Below the pieces are notes generated by a model. The model was given only the letters and a program-made list of their open reading frames with translations. It had not been told where the DNA came from and did no database searches. A stretch of 23,717 nt of DNA, from assembly GCA_035693105.1 (NCBI GenBank), contig DASSHC010000320.1, forward strand, positions 1-23,717, written 5' to 3'. The position numbers were made by a program, and so were the translations under genes. This document shows, one piece after another, positions 1 to 6,366 of the stretch (position 1 is its first letter; every line of letters begins with the position of its first letter). The DNA is from DASSHC01 sp035693105 (GTDB taxonomy: Bacteria > Chloroflexota > Chloroflexia > Thermomicrobiales > Thermomicrobiaceae).

Positions 1-2
1 GC

Positions 3-728
3 GACGCCACGCGCGACGATCTCGCATCGATCGTGCGTTTCCTGGTGCTGTGCTGCGGCTGGTGGTCGCGCTTCTGGAACGGCGGCAACCAGTGGTCCGG
101 CTGGGCCTCGTACCTGTCGTTTTTCCGGCACGTGGCCAAGCTGAAGCTGCCCGAGTACGAGACATTTCAGCACTTCGAGGCGGCGGCGATTCACGCCGGC
201 CCGCGGTTCATGCACCGCAAGTTTTGCATCGTCTCGGACCGCCCGACCGTGGTGGCGCGCGACGACCAGAACCGCCCGCACAGCGCCACCGGCCCGTTCA
301 TCGCGTGGCGCGACGGATGGCAGCTCTTCGCCTGGCACGGGCAGCGCGTCCCGGCGCGGGCCATCCTCGCGCCGAAGTCGTACACGAAAGCCGAGTACCT
401 GGCCATTCGCAACACCGACGTGCGGCGGGCCATCGGCGAGATCGCGGGCTGGGGCTGGGTGGCGGACATGCTGGGGGCGAAGCTCGCCGACCAATGGCGT
501 GACCCGCAGACGGGCCTCGCCTACGATCTGTTCGCCTGCGAAGACGGCTCGAAGATCCTGCGCAAGCAGTCGCCTGGTCTGAAGGACGGCGGCGCTCAGC
601 CCATCTATATGGAGCCGGTCCATGAGGAGCTGAAGACGGCACAGGCGGCGCGCAAGTGGCAGGCGACCAACTGGACGCCGGCCCAATGCGAGGCCGACCC
701 GGCGCTGTCCTACGGGGTGGAGGCGTAG
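3..728 (+). CDS. DUF6745-like protein, 5'-truncated
   Basis: The reading frame is open from the left edge, so the true start lies outside the window; an internal GTG at 33 is in frame but need not be the start. The segment WHGQRVP, then TKAEYLAIRNTDVRRAIGEIAGWGW, is the pattern I associate with the DUF6745 family (a WHG-x-x-VP motif, then an N-x-x-x-RR helix ending in a glycine), a family of unknown function found in phages and actinobacteria. The N-terminal part is rich in Trp and aromatic residues. The TAG stop is three bases before the next ATG, and the GGAGG ribosome-binding site of that gene (719-723) lies inside this one, so the two are co-translated. The family assignment is from memory of the motif; the function is unknown. 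Confidence 0.75.
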   Translation, partial: DATRDDLASIVRFLVLCCGWWSRFWNGGNQWSGWASYLSFFRHVAKLKLPEYETFQHFEAAAIHAGPRFMHRKFCIVSDRPTVVARDDQNRPHSATGPFIAWRDGWQLFAWHGQRVPARAILAPKSYTKAEYLAIRNTDVRRAIGEIAGWGWVADMLGAKLADQWRDPQTGLAYDLFACEDGSKILRKQSPGLKDGGAQPIYMEPVHEELKTAQAARKWQATNWTPAQCEADPALSYGVEA

Positions 729-731
729 CCC

Positions 732-1814
732 ATGTTGCGGTGGATGGGCTACAAGCAGGTGGCGGTAAAGACGATCGTCCTGCCCAGCGACGTGAAGAAG
801 CGGCAGAAGCTGCCTCACGTCGTTGAGCTGGCGAGGTCGATCGCCGAACTGGGCGACGAGCCCATCCACGCGCCGACGATCGCGGCCAAATCGAAGAAGC
901 TGATCGCTGGCCGCGATCGCATGGCGGCGCTGCTGCTCAACGGCGTCAAGTCGTGCTGGGTGCGGATGGCCGACGGCACCGCGAAGGAGTTGGCCGACCT
1001 TGAGATCGACGAGAATCTGCACCGACGGCAGGACGACCGCGACGCTCTGATCGCCAGGCGCGTGAACAAGGTCACGGCCGAGGTCGAGGCGGCGGGGGAA
1101 TTACCGGACACGGTGTCCGGTAAACCCGGGCGCAAGAAGACGGCCCACGGCCAGGCCCGCGAGCGGGTGGCGCGCGAGCTGGGAACGACGCCAGAGGCCA
1201 TCCGTGCGGCCGAGGCGCGGGCGGCGGCGCCGGATCCCGTGCCGATGCCTCAGCAGGTGCTGCCGCCGGTGGAGACCTGGGGGATCGCGGAGACGTTCTT
1301 TCCGCAGGGAGAGCTGGACGCTGCCCGCCGGGTGCAGGAGGTGATCGACGCAGCGGACGCGAAGTTGAAGGCGGCCCAGGGCATCCTGTCGGGGCTCAAG
1401 GACGGCTGCGGACAGGTGGGGCAGCGGGCGTATGCGCTGCTGTACGAGCATGTGCACCAGGTTGCCGACGCCGTTCGGCGCGCGCGTCCAGAGTACGTGT
1501 GCCCGTACTGCAAATACGTGCCGTCGATGCGCCCGACGTGCCCGGGATGCGCAGGCGTCGGGTTCACCGGCCCAGACAGCCTCGAAGCCGTCGCCGACGA
1601 GCTGACCCACGTCGACGAGTATGCGGTGGTCGTCGACGGGCGCGGCGGGTTCATTCCCATCGCTCAGGCCCGCGCACGCAACGGCGGCCCGCCGGCGCGC
1701 GGGATCGTTGAACAGCCCGCCATCCGACCCCAGCCCAAGCCGGTGAAGAAGCTGCAGATCCAGGACGGCGACGGCAACCCGCTCAACTTCGAAGACGACG
1801 GCATTCCGTTCTGA
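732..1814 (+). CDS. ParB/Srx-fold DNA-binding-like protein with C-terminal zinc ribbon
   Basis: 360 residues. Residues 10-95 look like a ParB/sulfiredoxin nuclease-like domain: a conserved strand (VKTIVLPSD), a helix ending near GDEPIHAP, and GRDRMAALLLNG at 60-71, which corresponds to the G-x-x-R-x-x-A box of ParB N-terminal domains. A charged helical stretch (95-165) follows, then a helical region, and a four-cysteine zinc ribbon with C257, C260, C270 and C273 (CPYC-x9-CPGC). The acidic C-terminus ends in NFEDDGIPF, a tail like those on ssDNA-binding and replication-associated phage proteins. The ATG at 732 has GGAGG 8 bases upstream; ATG 744 is an alternative. The best palindrome of the window lies inside this gene and encodes LPDTVSGK (residues 124-131) in a linker between domains. 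Likely roles are DNA binding, partition or regulation; a specific function is not proven. Confidence 0.72.
   Translation: MLRWMGYKQVAVKTIVLPSDVKKRQKLPHVVELARSIAELGDEPIHAPTIAAKSKKLIAGRDRMAALLLNGVKSCWVRMADGTAKELADLEIDENLHRRQDDRDALIARRVNKVTAEVEAAGELPDTVSGKPGRKKTAHGQARERVARELGTTPEAIRAAEARAAAPDPVPMPQQVLPPVETWGIAETFFPQGELDAARRVQEVIDAADAKLKAAQGILSGLKDGCGQVGQRAYALLYEHVHQVADAVRRARPEYVCPYCKYVPSMRPTCPGCAGVGFTGPDSLEAVADELTHVDEYAVVVDGRGGFIPIAQARARNGGPPARGIVEQPAIRPQPKPVKKLQIQDGDGNPLNFEDDGIPF
1101..1123. repeat. Palindrome site 1 (perfect)
   Basis: The left arm TTACCGGACAC (1101-1111) and the exact reverse complement (1113-1123) flank one central base at 1112: 11 of 11 pairs match. It is the reference member of six dispersed copies sharing CCGKAC-N5-GTMCGG. 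It lies inside the ParB-like gene and is read there as LPDTVSGK, using a TTA leucine codon that is unusual for this GC-rich sequence. There is no U-tract, so an intrinsic terminator is unlikely. A binding site for a dimeric protein or an inserted element are the leading explanations. Confidence 0.85.
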
Positions 1815-1821
1815 GGCGGCC

Positions 1822-3534
1822 ATGGTGCAACAGGGACTGGCACTGTTCGGGGCGCGCGCCGCTGTAACGGCGCCGCCCAGGGTCGCGCGCCGACCCCGCG
1901 CCTATCAAGTGGAGATGGGCACGAAGGCGCGCGAGCAGTTGCAGACGGCGCGCTCCACGCTGGCGGTCATGGCGACGGGGACGGGGAAAACCTTTACCGC
2001 TGCCGACCAGGTGATCCGCACGTGGCGCAACGGTCGCGTGCTGTGGCTGAACGAGCGGGACAACCTGGTGTCGCAGGTACGCGGCGAGCTGGAGGACATT
2101 CTGGGCGAGCAGGTGTTCATAGAGCAGGCCGAGGTGCGGGCGCCGTCGAGCGCTCGCGTAGTGGTCGGCTCGCTGCAGTCGATGTGCAAAGAGGGGCGGC
2201 TGGCGAAGTTCGACCGCGGGCACTTCGGGCTGATCATTCCCGACGAGGCACACCACAGCGTCGCCCCCTCGTACGTCCGCATCTTCGAGCACTTCGCGAA
2301 TGCCAAGATCCTAGGGCTGACCGCCACGCCACGCCGCCTGGACGGCAAGTCATTGGGGCTCGTCTTCGACGAGCAGTGCGCGGACTACCAGATGCACCAG
2401 GGGATCGCCGACGGCTACCTGGCGCCGCTGGCGTACGAGCGGGCCCGCCGCATTGATGTGTCCAAGCTCAAGGCGCGCGGCGAGTTTTCGGACGACCAAA
2501 TCGCCGGCGTCATGGGCGACGATGTGTTGCACGCGATCGTGCAGGACATCCTGGACAAGGCGCCCGGAAAGCGCGGCGTGCTGTTCTTCCCGCGGGTGGA
2601 CATCGCCAAGGTGGCGGCGCAGGCGTTCAACAACGTGGTGCCTGGCATCGCCCGCTCCGTAGACGGCGAGATGGAGCGCGACCTGAAGCGCGCGATCCTG
2701 CGCGACCACAAGAAGGGCGGATTCCTGATCGCCTGCAACGTGGGGGTGATCGAGGAAGGACACGACGACGCCGGCATCGAGTTCGTGGGCATGTGCCGGC
2801 CGACGAAGAGCTGGGCGAAGTTCGTCCAGTGGGTGGGCCGCTGCGTGCGGCCGCTCTGCAAGGTGGACGATGCAGCCGATGCTGACGGGCGCCGCGCCAT
2901 GATTGCCGCCAGCACGAAGCACCACGGCTACGTGTACGACTTCGTCGGCAACACCGGAAAGCACCGGGTCATGGATGCCGTCGACGCCCTGGCCGGCACG
3001 CTCGACTCGGAAGAGGTGAAGGCCAAAGCGCGCGAGATCCTCGATGCCGACGAGCGCGGCGACGTCGAGAAGGCGCTGGAGACGGCGCGCCGCCTGGGCG
3101 AAGCCGAGCAGAAGGAGGCCGCCGCCCGCGTAGCACGCGTCGAGGCGGCCCGCTACGAGTGGAAGCGCGTCGACCCGTTCGCTCTGCTCGGCATGGAGGA
3201 CGGACAGACGGACGTCGCGAACGATCTGAACCGCGCCAGCGAGCGCCAGCGCGGATTGCTCGGGCGCGAGGGAATCCGCTGCCCGCCGTCGCTCACCTTC
3301 GACGACGCCCAGCGAATGATCCGAAACGTGAAGATGCGGCAGAAGCGCGGCCTGGTGAACTTCGAGGGGATCCGGCTTCTCTCGAAGCATGGCATCCCCG
3401 CGCACCACATGTACCAGTCGACGGCGACGATGCTGCTCGCCGAGATCCGAAAGCACGGTGGCTGGACGCCGCCACAGGACGTGATCGACCACATCATTGG
3501 CGCCGGCCGCAGCGAAGCCGGGGAGGAAGGGTGA
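1822..3534 (+). CDS. Superfamily 2 DEAH-box helicase
   Basis: 570 residues, a DNA- or RNA-dependent ATPase of the type III restriction/UvrB-like SF2 group. The helicase motifs occur in order: Walker A ATGTGKT (51-57), motif Ia region (LWLNERDNLVSQ), DEAH box PDEAHHS (140-146), motif III GLTATP (165-170), an RDHKKGGFLIACNVGVIEEG motif IV/V region (294-313), and motif VI QWVGRCVRP (336-344). About 200 mostly helical residues follow motif VI, with no recognisable nuclease or methylase domain. The ATG lies 8 bases after the stop of the ParB-like gene. The stop overlaps the GTG of the next gene (GTGA). Helicases of this type in phages usually act in replication or recombination; the exact role is inferred. 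Confidence 0.93.
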   Translation: MVQQGLALFGARAAVTAPPRVARRPRAYQVEMGTKAREQLQTARSTLAVMATGTGKTFTAADQVIRTWRNGRVLWLNERDNLVSQVRGELEDILGEQVFIEQAEVRAPSSARVVVGSLQSMCKEGRLAKFDRGHFGLIIPDEAHHSVAPSYVRIFEHFANAKILGLTATPRRLDGKSLGLVFDEQCADYQMHQGIADGYLAPLAYERARRIDVSKLKARGEFSDDQIAGVMGDDVLHAIVQDILDKAPGKRGVLFFPRVDIAKVAAQAFNNVVPGIARSVDGEMERDLKRAILRDHKKGGFLIACNVGVIEEGHDDAGIEFVGMCRPTKSWAKFVQWVGRCVRPLCKVDDAADADGRRAMIAASTKHHGYVYDFVGNTGKHRVMDAVDALAGTLDSEEVKAKAREILDADERGDVEKALETARRLGEAEQKEAAARVARVEAARYEWKRVDPFALLGMEDGQTDVANDLNRASERQRGLLGREGIRCPPSLTFDDAQRMIRNVKMRQKRGLVNFEGIRLLSKHGIPAHHMYQSTATMLLAEIRKHGGWTPPQDVIDHIIGAGRSEAGEEG

Positions 3535-3890
3535 CCTATGCCGAGTTCCGCACAGGCCTACGCTACCGCGACGTCTATCACATGCTCTGGTCGGGGTCCG
3601 ACGACCCCCGCGACTGGCGATACAAGCGGCGACACACCGTCCTCGGCTTCTGGCACCAAATCAAGCTCCAACTCTGGCAGCAGTATCTCGATGCGAGCGA
3701 AGGTTCTGTCGATCGCGCGGGCGGATCCGACGCTGACACCGAGGGAGATCGAGCGGCAGACGGGAACGCCGAGGAAGCTGGTGGCAGCGTACGTGTCGTC
3801 GTTCCGGAAGATGGGGCTCGTGGGCCCGCGCAAGATCGGACGCCCGCGCGGATCAACCAACGATCCCGTCGAATGCGAAAGGCCGCGTGA
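3531..3890 (+). CDS. Small phage protein, 3' part overlapped out of frame
   Basis: A GTG start overlaps the helicase stop as GTGA and has GGAGG at 3522-3526, so translation should be coupled. The first ~58 residues (TYAEFRTGLRYRDVYHML, then SDDPRDWRYKRRHTVLGFWHQIK) resemble a short conserved phage protein I recognise by its DPRDWRYKRR-x-TVLG motif; its function is unknown. Family members seem to end soon after the LW-x-x-YL-x-A helix, but here the frame stays open to 3890. From about 3691 the codon pattern degrades in this frame (low third-position GC) while the +1 frame becomes well-formed coding. The C-terminal ~60 residues are therefore probably either a non-selected read-through tail or the result of a lost stop or a frameshift. 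Confidence 0.6.
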   Translation: MTYAEFRTGLRYRDVYHMLWSGSDDPRDWRYKRRHTVLGFWHQIKLQLWQQYLDASEGSVDRAGGSDADTEGDRAADGNAEEAGGSVRVVVPEDGARGPAQDRTPARINQRSRRMRKAA

Positions 3891-3981
3891 TACGCGCCGG
3901 CGCATCGCCGACGAAGTAGCCGCCGGCGTCCGGTGCAGCCGCTGTTGGCTCCTCTTGCCCTGTGACCACCTCAATGGCTGA
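3691..3981 (+). CDS. Helix-turn-helix protein with C-terminal Cys/His motif
   Basis: 96 residues if ATG 3691 is used. Residues 3-42 form a winged-helix-like HTH (RAKVLSIARADPTL, TPREIERQTG, TPRKLVAAYVSSFRKMGLV), followed by a basic hinge GPRKIGRPRGS resembling an AT-hook. The C-terminus carries C82, C85, C91 and H93 (CSRC-x5-CDH), a possible metal site. The open frame extends upstream to 3538, but that part is Ser/Thr-rich nonsense with poor codon bias and is the shadow of the preceding gene, so I start at 3691. There is no clear ribosome-binding site in front of this ATG; it overlaps about 200 bases of the upstream frame. A transcription regulator is likely. A product fused to the upstream protein by frameshift cannot be excluded. 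Confidence 0.62.
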   Translation: MRAKVLSIARADPTLTPREIERQTGTPRKLVAAYVSSFRKMGLVGPRKIGRPRGSTNDPVECERPRDTRRRIADEVAAGVRCSRCWLLLPCDHLNG

Positions 3982-4333
3982 GCCTGGAGATCTGAACCTG
4001 GACGAGCTGTACGCGAAGTCGCGCACCGGCGAGTACGACGAACGCGTGCTGGCGTGGCGCTACCGGCTGTCGCGTGGCCACGTCCGCAAGGCAATCGCCG
4101 AGTCGCAGCTGCGCCGCCTGTGCGCGCGCGAGACCGCGGGTCTCGAAGTGAACATGGCCGACATTCACGCCGTCGAGACGGAGTTGGGTGACGCGTCCGG
4201 CGTGATCGCATTCTGCCAGGAGATGCTGCGCGCGCCCGCCGCGCCCAAGGCCAACGTCGTGCCACTGCGGCCCCAGACCGCGCCGCCGCCCCAGCAGCAG
4301 AAGCAACCGCAAGCGAACGGAGCGAAGCCATGA
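3962..4333 (+). CDS. Hypothetical protein with Pro/Gln-rich tail
   Basis: 123 residues from GTG 3962; ATG 3974 is equally possible and gives 119 residues. It overlaps the end of the HTH gene. The N-terminal two-thirds is helical and charged (LDELYAKSRTGEYDERVL, then WRYRLSRGHVRKAIAESQLRRL), which could hold an HTH-like bundle but matches no family I know. The C-terminus is a low-complexity Pro/Gln/Ala segment. The stop overlaps the next ATG (ATGA). The function is unknown; the position in the small-gene run suggests an early or middle accessory protein. Confidence 0.65.
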   Translation: MTTSMAEPGDLNLDELYAKSRTGEYDERVLAWRYRLSRGHVRKAIAESQLRRLCARETAGLEVNMADIHAVETELGDASGVIAFCQEMLRAPAAPKANVVPLRPQTAPPPQQQKQPQANGAKP

Positions 4334-4497
4334 GACACCTGCCGACCCTGCAGTGGGATTTCACCCTCGGCCGATTCGTGGACACGCCGTGCGACTGCCA
4401 GCGGTGCGAGCACCGGCGGTTCCTGTGGGCGCTGGCGACCATCGCAGTTGCCGCTGGTGCCGGCGTGTGGCTCCTGCTGGGCGCGTGCCTGCCATGA
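4330..4497 (+). CDS. Small single-pass membrane protein (55 aa)
   Basis: ATG 4330 overlaps the preceding stop (ATGA), and its own stop overlaps the next start (ATGA), so it sits exactly in the gap between two coupled genes and has strong GC at third positions. The N-terminus is soluble, with a Cys cluster CDCQRCEH (residues 21-28). It is followed by Arg-Arg and a ~24-residue hydrophobic segment from F31 (FLWALATIAVAAGAGVWLLL), typical of one transmembrane helix. By the positive-inside rule, the Cys-rich N-terminus would be cytoplasmic. It could be a membrane-active accessory protein; a holin is possible, but no lysis enzyme is adjacent. The function is unknown. Confidence 0.65.
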   Translation: MRHLPTLQWDFTLGRFVDTPCDCQRCEHRRFLWALATIAVAAGAGVWLLLGACLP

Positions 4498-5021
4498 CCG
4501 TGCGGGCGAAGAAGCCCAAGCACATCCGCGTGGGCCCGGACGTCGACGTGTCCGTATGCGGGAAGCGCAGCGGAGGCGACGAGGGGACACTGGTGTACAC
4601 GCTGTCGCCCAAGCATTCGACATGCGCCAAGTGCCGAGAAGGACGGGCGAAGACGGTAGCCGCCAGGAAGCGGACCGTGGAGACGTTCCGGCCCAGGGTG
4701 GCCCCGGGACAGATTGTCGTGCCGTTCCACATGAGTCACCACTGCCACGCCATGGGCTGCAAGCGAGCGTGTCCGCCTCGATGGCTGATGTGCCGCCCCT
4801 GCTGGTCGCGGGTACCGGCCGAGATTGCAGTGGCAGTGAACGTGACGGTCGGCCAGCGCGGAAAGCTGGTGGATGCGACCTGGGCGCCATGGTGGCGGGC
4901 GCAGGCCCGCGCAATCGCCTACGTCGCCCACCTCGTGCAGCCGAACGAGGCGAAGCGAGACGCGTACATCGCGAAGGCTGACGCGTTCGCGGATCGGCTC
5001 GAAGCGATGGATCGAACATAG
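4494..5021 (+). CDS. Cys-rich phage protein, putative zinc-binding
   Basis: 175 residues from ATG 4494 (ATGA overlap with the small membrane protein); the frame is open further upstream, but that part overlaps the upstream gene and lacks a start context. The core CHAMGCKRACPPRWLMCRPC (residues 84-103), followed by WSRVP and later Ala-rich helices ending near YVAHLVQPNEAKRDAYIAKA, matches a short phage family I know by its CHA-x-GC...PPR-x-MC-x-x-HW-x-x-VP signature. An extra N-terminal zinc-like pair is present (C22, C44 and C47). The family has no established function. It is the last gene before the 270-base gap, so it probably ends a transcription unit. Confidence 0.72.
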   Translation: MTVRAKKPKHIRVGPDVDVSVCGKRSGGDEGTLVYTLSPKHSTCAKCREGRAKTVAARKRTVETFRPRVAPGQIVVPFHMSHHCHAMGCKRACPPRWLMCRPCWSRVPAEIAVAVNVTVGQRGKLVDATWAPWWRAQARAIAYVAHLVQPNEAKRDAYIAKADAFADRLEAMDRT

Positions 5022-5222
5022 TGCAGGCACGGAAGGGCACCTGACCCAGGCATAGACCTGTGCGCGAGATGGAGCTGTCCGGGCGGTGGCCTCCCGGCGG
5101 ACGTAGGTCTCGCAGTTATCGGCCCGACCACCTGCACGCCCCCCATAAGCTCCGGATCCTCCCCTGAACCAACGGTGGAGAAGAAGGCCACCCGCTCGCG
5201 CGGCCGATGCCGCACGGCGCAA

Positions 5223-5245
5223 TTAGCGTACGCCGTGTACGGTAT
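5223..5245. repeat. Palindrome site 3 (intergenic)
   Basis: The core is GCGTAC, five bases, then GTACGG; 8 of 11 arm pairs match. It shares the 15-base string CGTACGCCGTGTACG with site 5 and, on the opposite strand, with site 4. It lies in the gap between 5022 and 5292, about 46 bases before the likely start of the next gene, a natural place for an operator or promoter element. The rest of this gap (5022-5222) holds no convincing gene. Confidence 0.75.
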
Positions 5246-5249
5246 CTCG

Positions 5250-5264
5250 GGAAACTGTGCAACG
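5250..5264 (+). promoter_or_regulatory. Shared 15-nt motif downstream of palindrome, copy 1
   Basis: GGAAACTGTGCAACG occurs here and again at 11526-11541 with one extra G. Both copies lie shortly after a palindrome in a non-coding gap and before a gene. The preceding CAATTAG is also shared, but here the palindrome separates it from the motif. It may be part of a promoter or a transcript leader; I cannot assign -35/-10 boxes. Confidence 0.4.
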
Positions 5265-5291
5265 GGCGAAATTCCTGGTTGCTACGCGTCC

Positions 5292-5783
5292 ATGGACGAC
5301 GCAACGAAGCCAGAAGACGCAACCGAAGAGACACCGACCGAAGAGAAGGAGGCGCAAGGCGCGCCGCCGCCGCTGATTCCGCACCTGGAGTTCAGGGACG
5401 GGATGGACGGCTGCGAGATCCACGAGGTGCGGCTGCGCTTCGTGAAGGGACCGCAGACGAAGATCGCGGGGGTCAAGTTCAACCCGCAGCAAGGGATCGT
5501 CGGCCTCAACCTGCAGAGCGATCTGCGGTCGTCGGAGATCCTGAACCTGGTCATGACGTTCGGGAAGGAGGGCGACAAGCCCGAGGACTTCCCGGGCCTG
5601 ACCGTCGAGGCGGATGTGGACCTGCTGCTGTGCTTCCGCGACGACAAGTGGCGCACGGAGATGGTCGCCAAGTACCGCGAGGCATGGGCGCAGAAGCGCG
5701 CCGAGGACGCCGAGACGGCCGCGCTATCGGCCCTGGAGGCGGCGCCAGCCGACGGGACGCCCGACCCGGAGCTGGTGCACTGA
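5292..5783 (+). CDS. Conserved-looking hypothetical protein, acidic N-terminus
   Basis: 163 residues from ATG 5292. The frame is open upstream to GTG 5175, but that extension runs through the palindrome and a region without coding character, so I reject it; neither start has a clear ribosome-binding site. After an acidic disordered N-terminus (DATKPEDATEETPTEEKE), residues ~28-110 look like a compact alpha/beta domain, and the C-terminal helix (WRTEMVAKYREAWAQKRAED) is charged. I do not recognise the family. The stop overlaps the next ATG as TGATG. As the first gene after a regulated gap and upstream of the terminase, it may belong to the packaging/head operon, but that is inference. Confidence 0.7.
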   Translation: MDDATKPEDATEETPTEEKEAQGAPPPLIPHLEFRDGMDGCEIHEVRLRFVKGPQTKIAGVKFNPQQGIVGLNLQSDLRSSEILNLVMTFGKEGDKPEDFPGLTVEADVDLLLCFRDDKWRTEMVAKYREAWAQKRAEDAETAALSALEAAPADGTPDPELVH

Positions 5784-5962
5784 TGGCCACGCGGTCGCAG
5801 AAGCCGCGGGCCAAGGTGAAGACGAAGGCCAAGCGCCGCTTCCACCGCCGGGCCGATGGTCAATTCGTCTCGCCGCGCGTGCGCGCCTGGCAGATCCGCG
5901 AGGCGTACATGCGCCAGCTGCGCCACGGCGTCGAGCAGGCGATCATGGGGTCGCTGCGGTGA
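5783..5962 (+). CDS. Small basic protein (59 aa)
   Basis: ATG 5783 overlaps the preceding stop (TGATG) and its stop overlaps the GNAT start (GTGA). The N-terminal half is strongly basic (KPRAKVKTKAKRRFHRRADG); the rest is one amphipathic helix (VRAWQIREAYMRQLRHGVEQ). The composition suggests nucleic-acid binding. No family is recognised. Its place between coupled genes and its third-position GC support it as a real gene. Confidence 0.6.
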   Translation: MATRSQKPRAKVKTKAKRRFHRRADGQFVSPRVRAWQIREAYMRQLRHGVEQAIMGSLR

Positions 5963-6366
5963 GCGTCGCGCACGCCGAGCCGTTGATCGCGACGCGGCCA
6001 GCGTGCGCCGACGATCTGCCGTTCGTCCTGGAGACGGCGGCGAAGCTGCGGTGGCCGCACGGCGTGCAGTTCAGGGATTGGCGGCCAGCTCACGACGCGC
6101 GCGTCCTCGGCATCGTGGAACGTGGGGGCGGGATCCATGTTGCCGAGGCGCGCGGAGTTCTGCTCGGGTACGCGATCACCGACGCCGCTGGCGCGCTGGT
6201 GAGCATCTACGTCAAGCGCGACTTCCGCGGCGCCGGCATCGGCATCGAGCTGCTGCGCGCGGCTGGCGTGGACGCAGGCAAGCCCATCTCCTGCGAGCGG
6301 CCGACGCCCAGCCTTCGGATCTGGGCACGTGTGCGCGGCCTGACGCTGGCGGTGGCGGGGTGCTGA
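5959..6366 (+). CDS. GNAT-family N-acetyltransferase
   Basis: 135 residues from GTG 5959, whose first base pairs overlap the preceding stop (GTGA). The family's acetyl-CoA-binding motif A is clear: VSIYVKRDFRGAGIGIELLR (residues 81-100), with the R-x-x-G-x-G pyrophosphate loop RGAGIG. The preceding beta4 region (HVAEARGVLLGYAITD) also fits. Short GNAT proteins just upstream of the large terminase are common in podovirus-like genomes; their substrate is unknown. Modification of a host or phage protein, or of a small molecule, is possible. It overlaps the terminase start by 7 bases. Confidence 0.85.
   Translation: MSVAHAEPLIATRPACADDLPFVLETAAKLRWPHGVQFRDWRPAHDARVLGIVERGGGIHVAEARGVLLGYAITDAAGALVSIYVKRDFRGAGIGIELLRAAGVDAGKPISCERPTPSLRIWARVRGLTLAVAGC

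Noticed and set aside
4537..4557. CCGGAC...GTCCGT pair resembling another palindrome copy
   Set aside because: The two hexamers are separated by eight bases rather than the fixed five, and the sequence lies in well-formed coding DNA without the AT-rich ends.
5077..5102. Possible hairpin after the Cys-rich gene (GTCCGGG ... CCCGGCGGAC)
   Set aside because: The stem needs a three-base bulge and has no U-tract; too weak to call a terminator.
5069..5166. Short ORF (32 codons) in the 5022-5291 gap
   Set aside because: No ribosome-binding site, no overlap with neighbours and an Arg/Pro-rich product typical of random GC-rich DNA.
3558..5222. Very long minus-strand open frame and other long antisense frames
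   Set aside because: They mirror plus-strand genes; in high-GC DNA antisense frames stay open, and their products are Arg/Ala/Pro-rich without domains.
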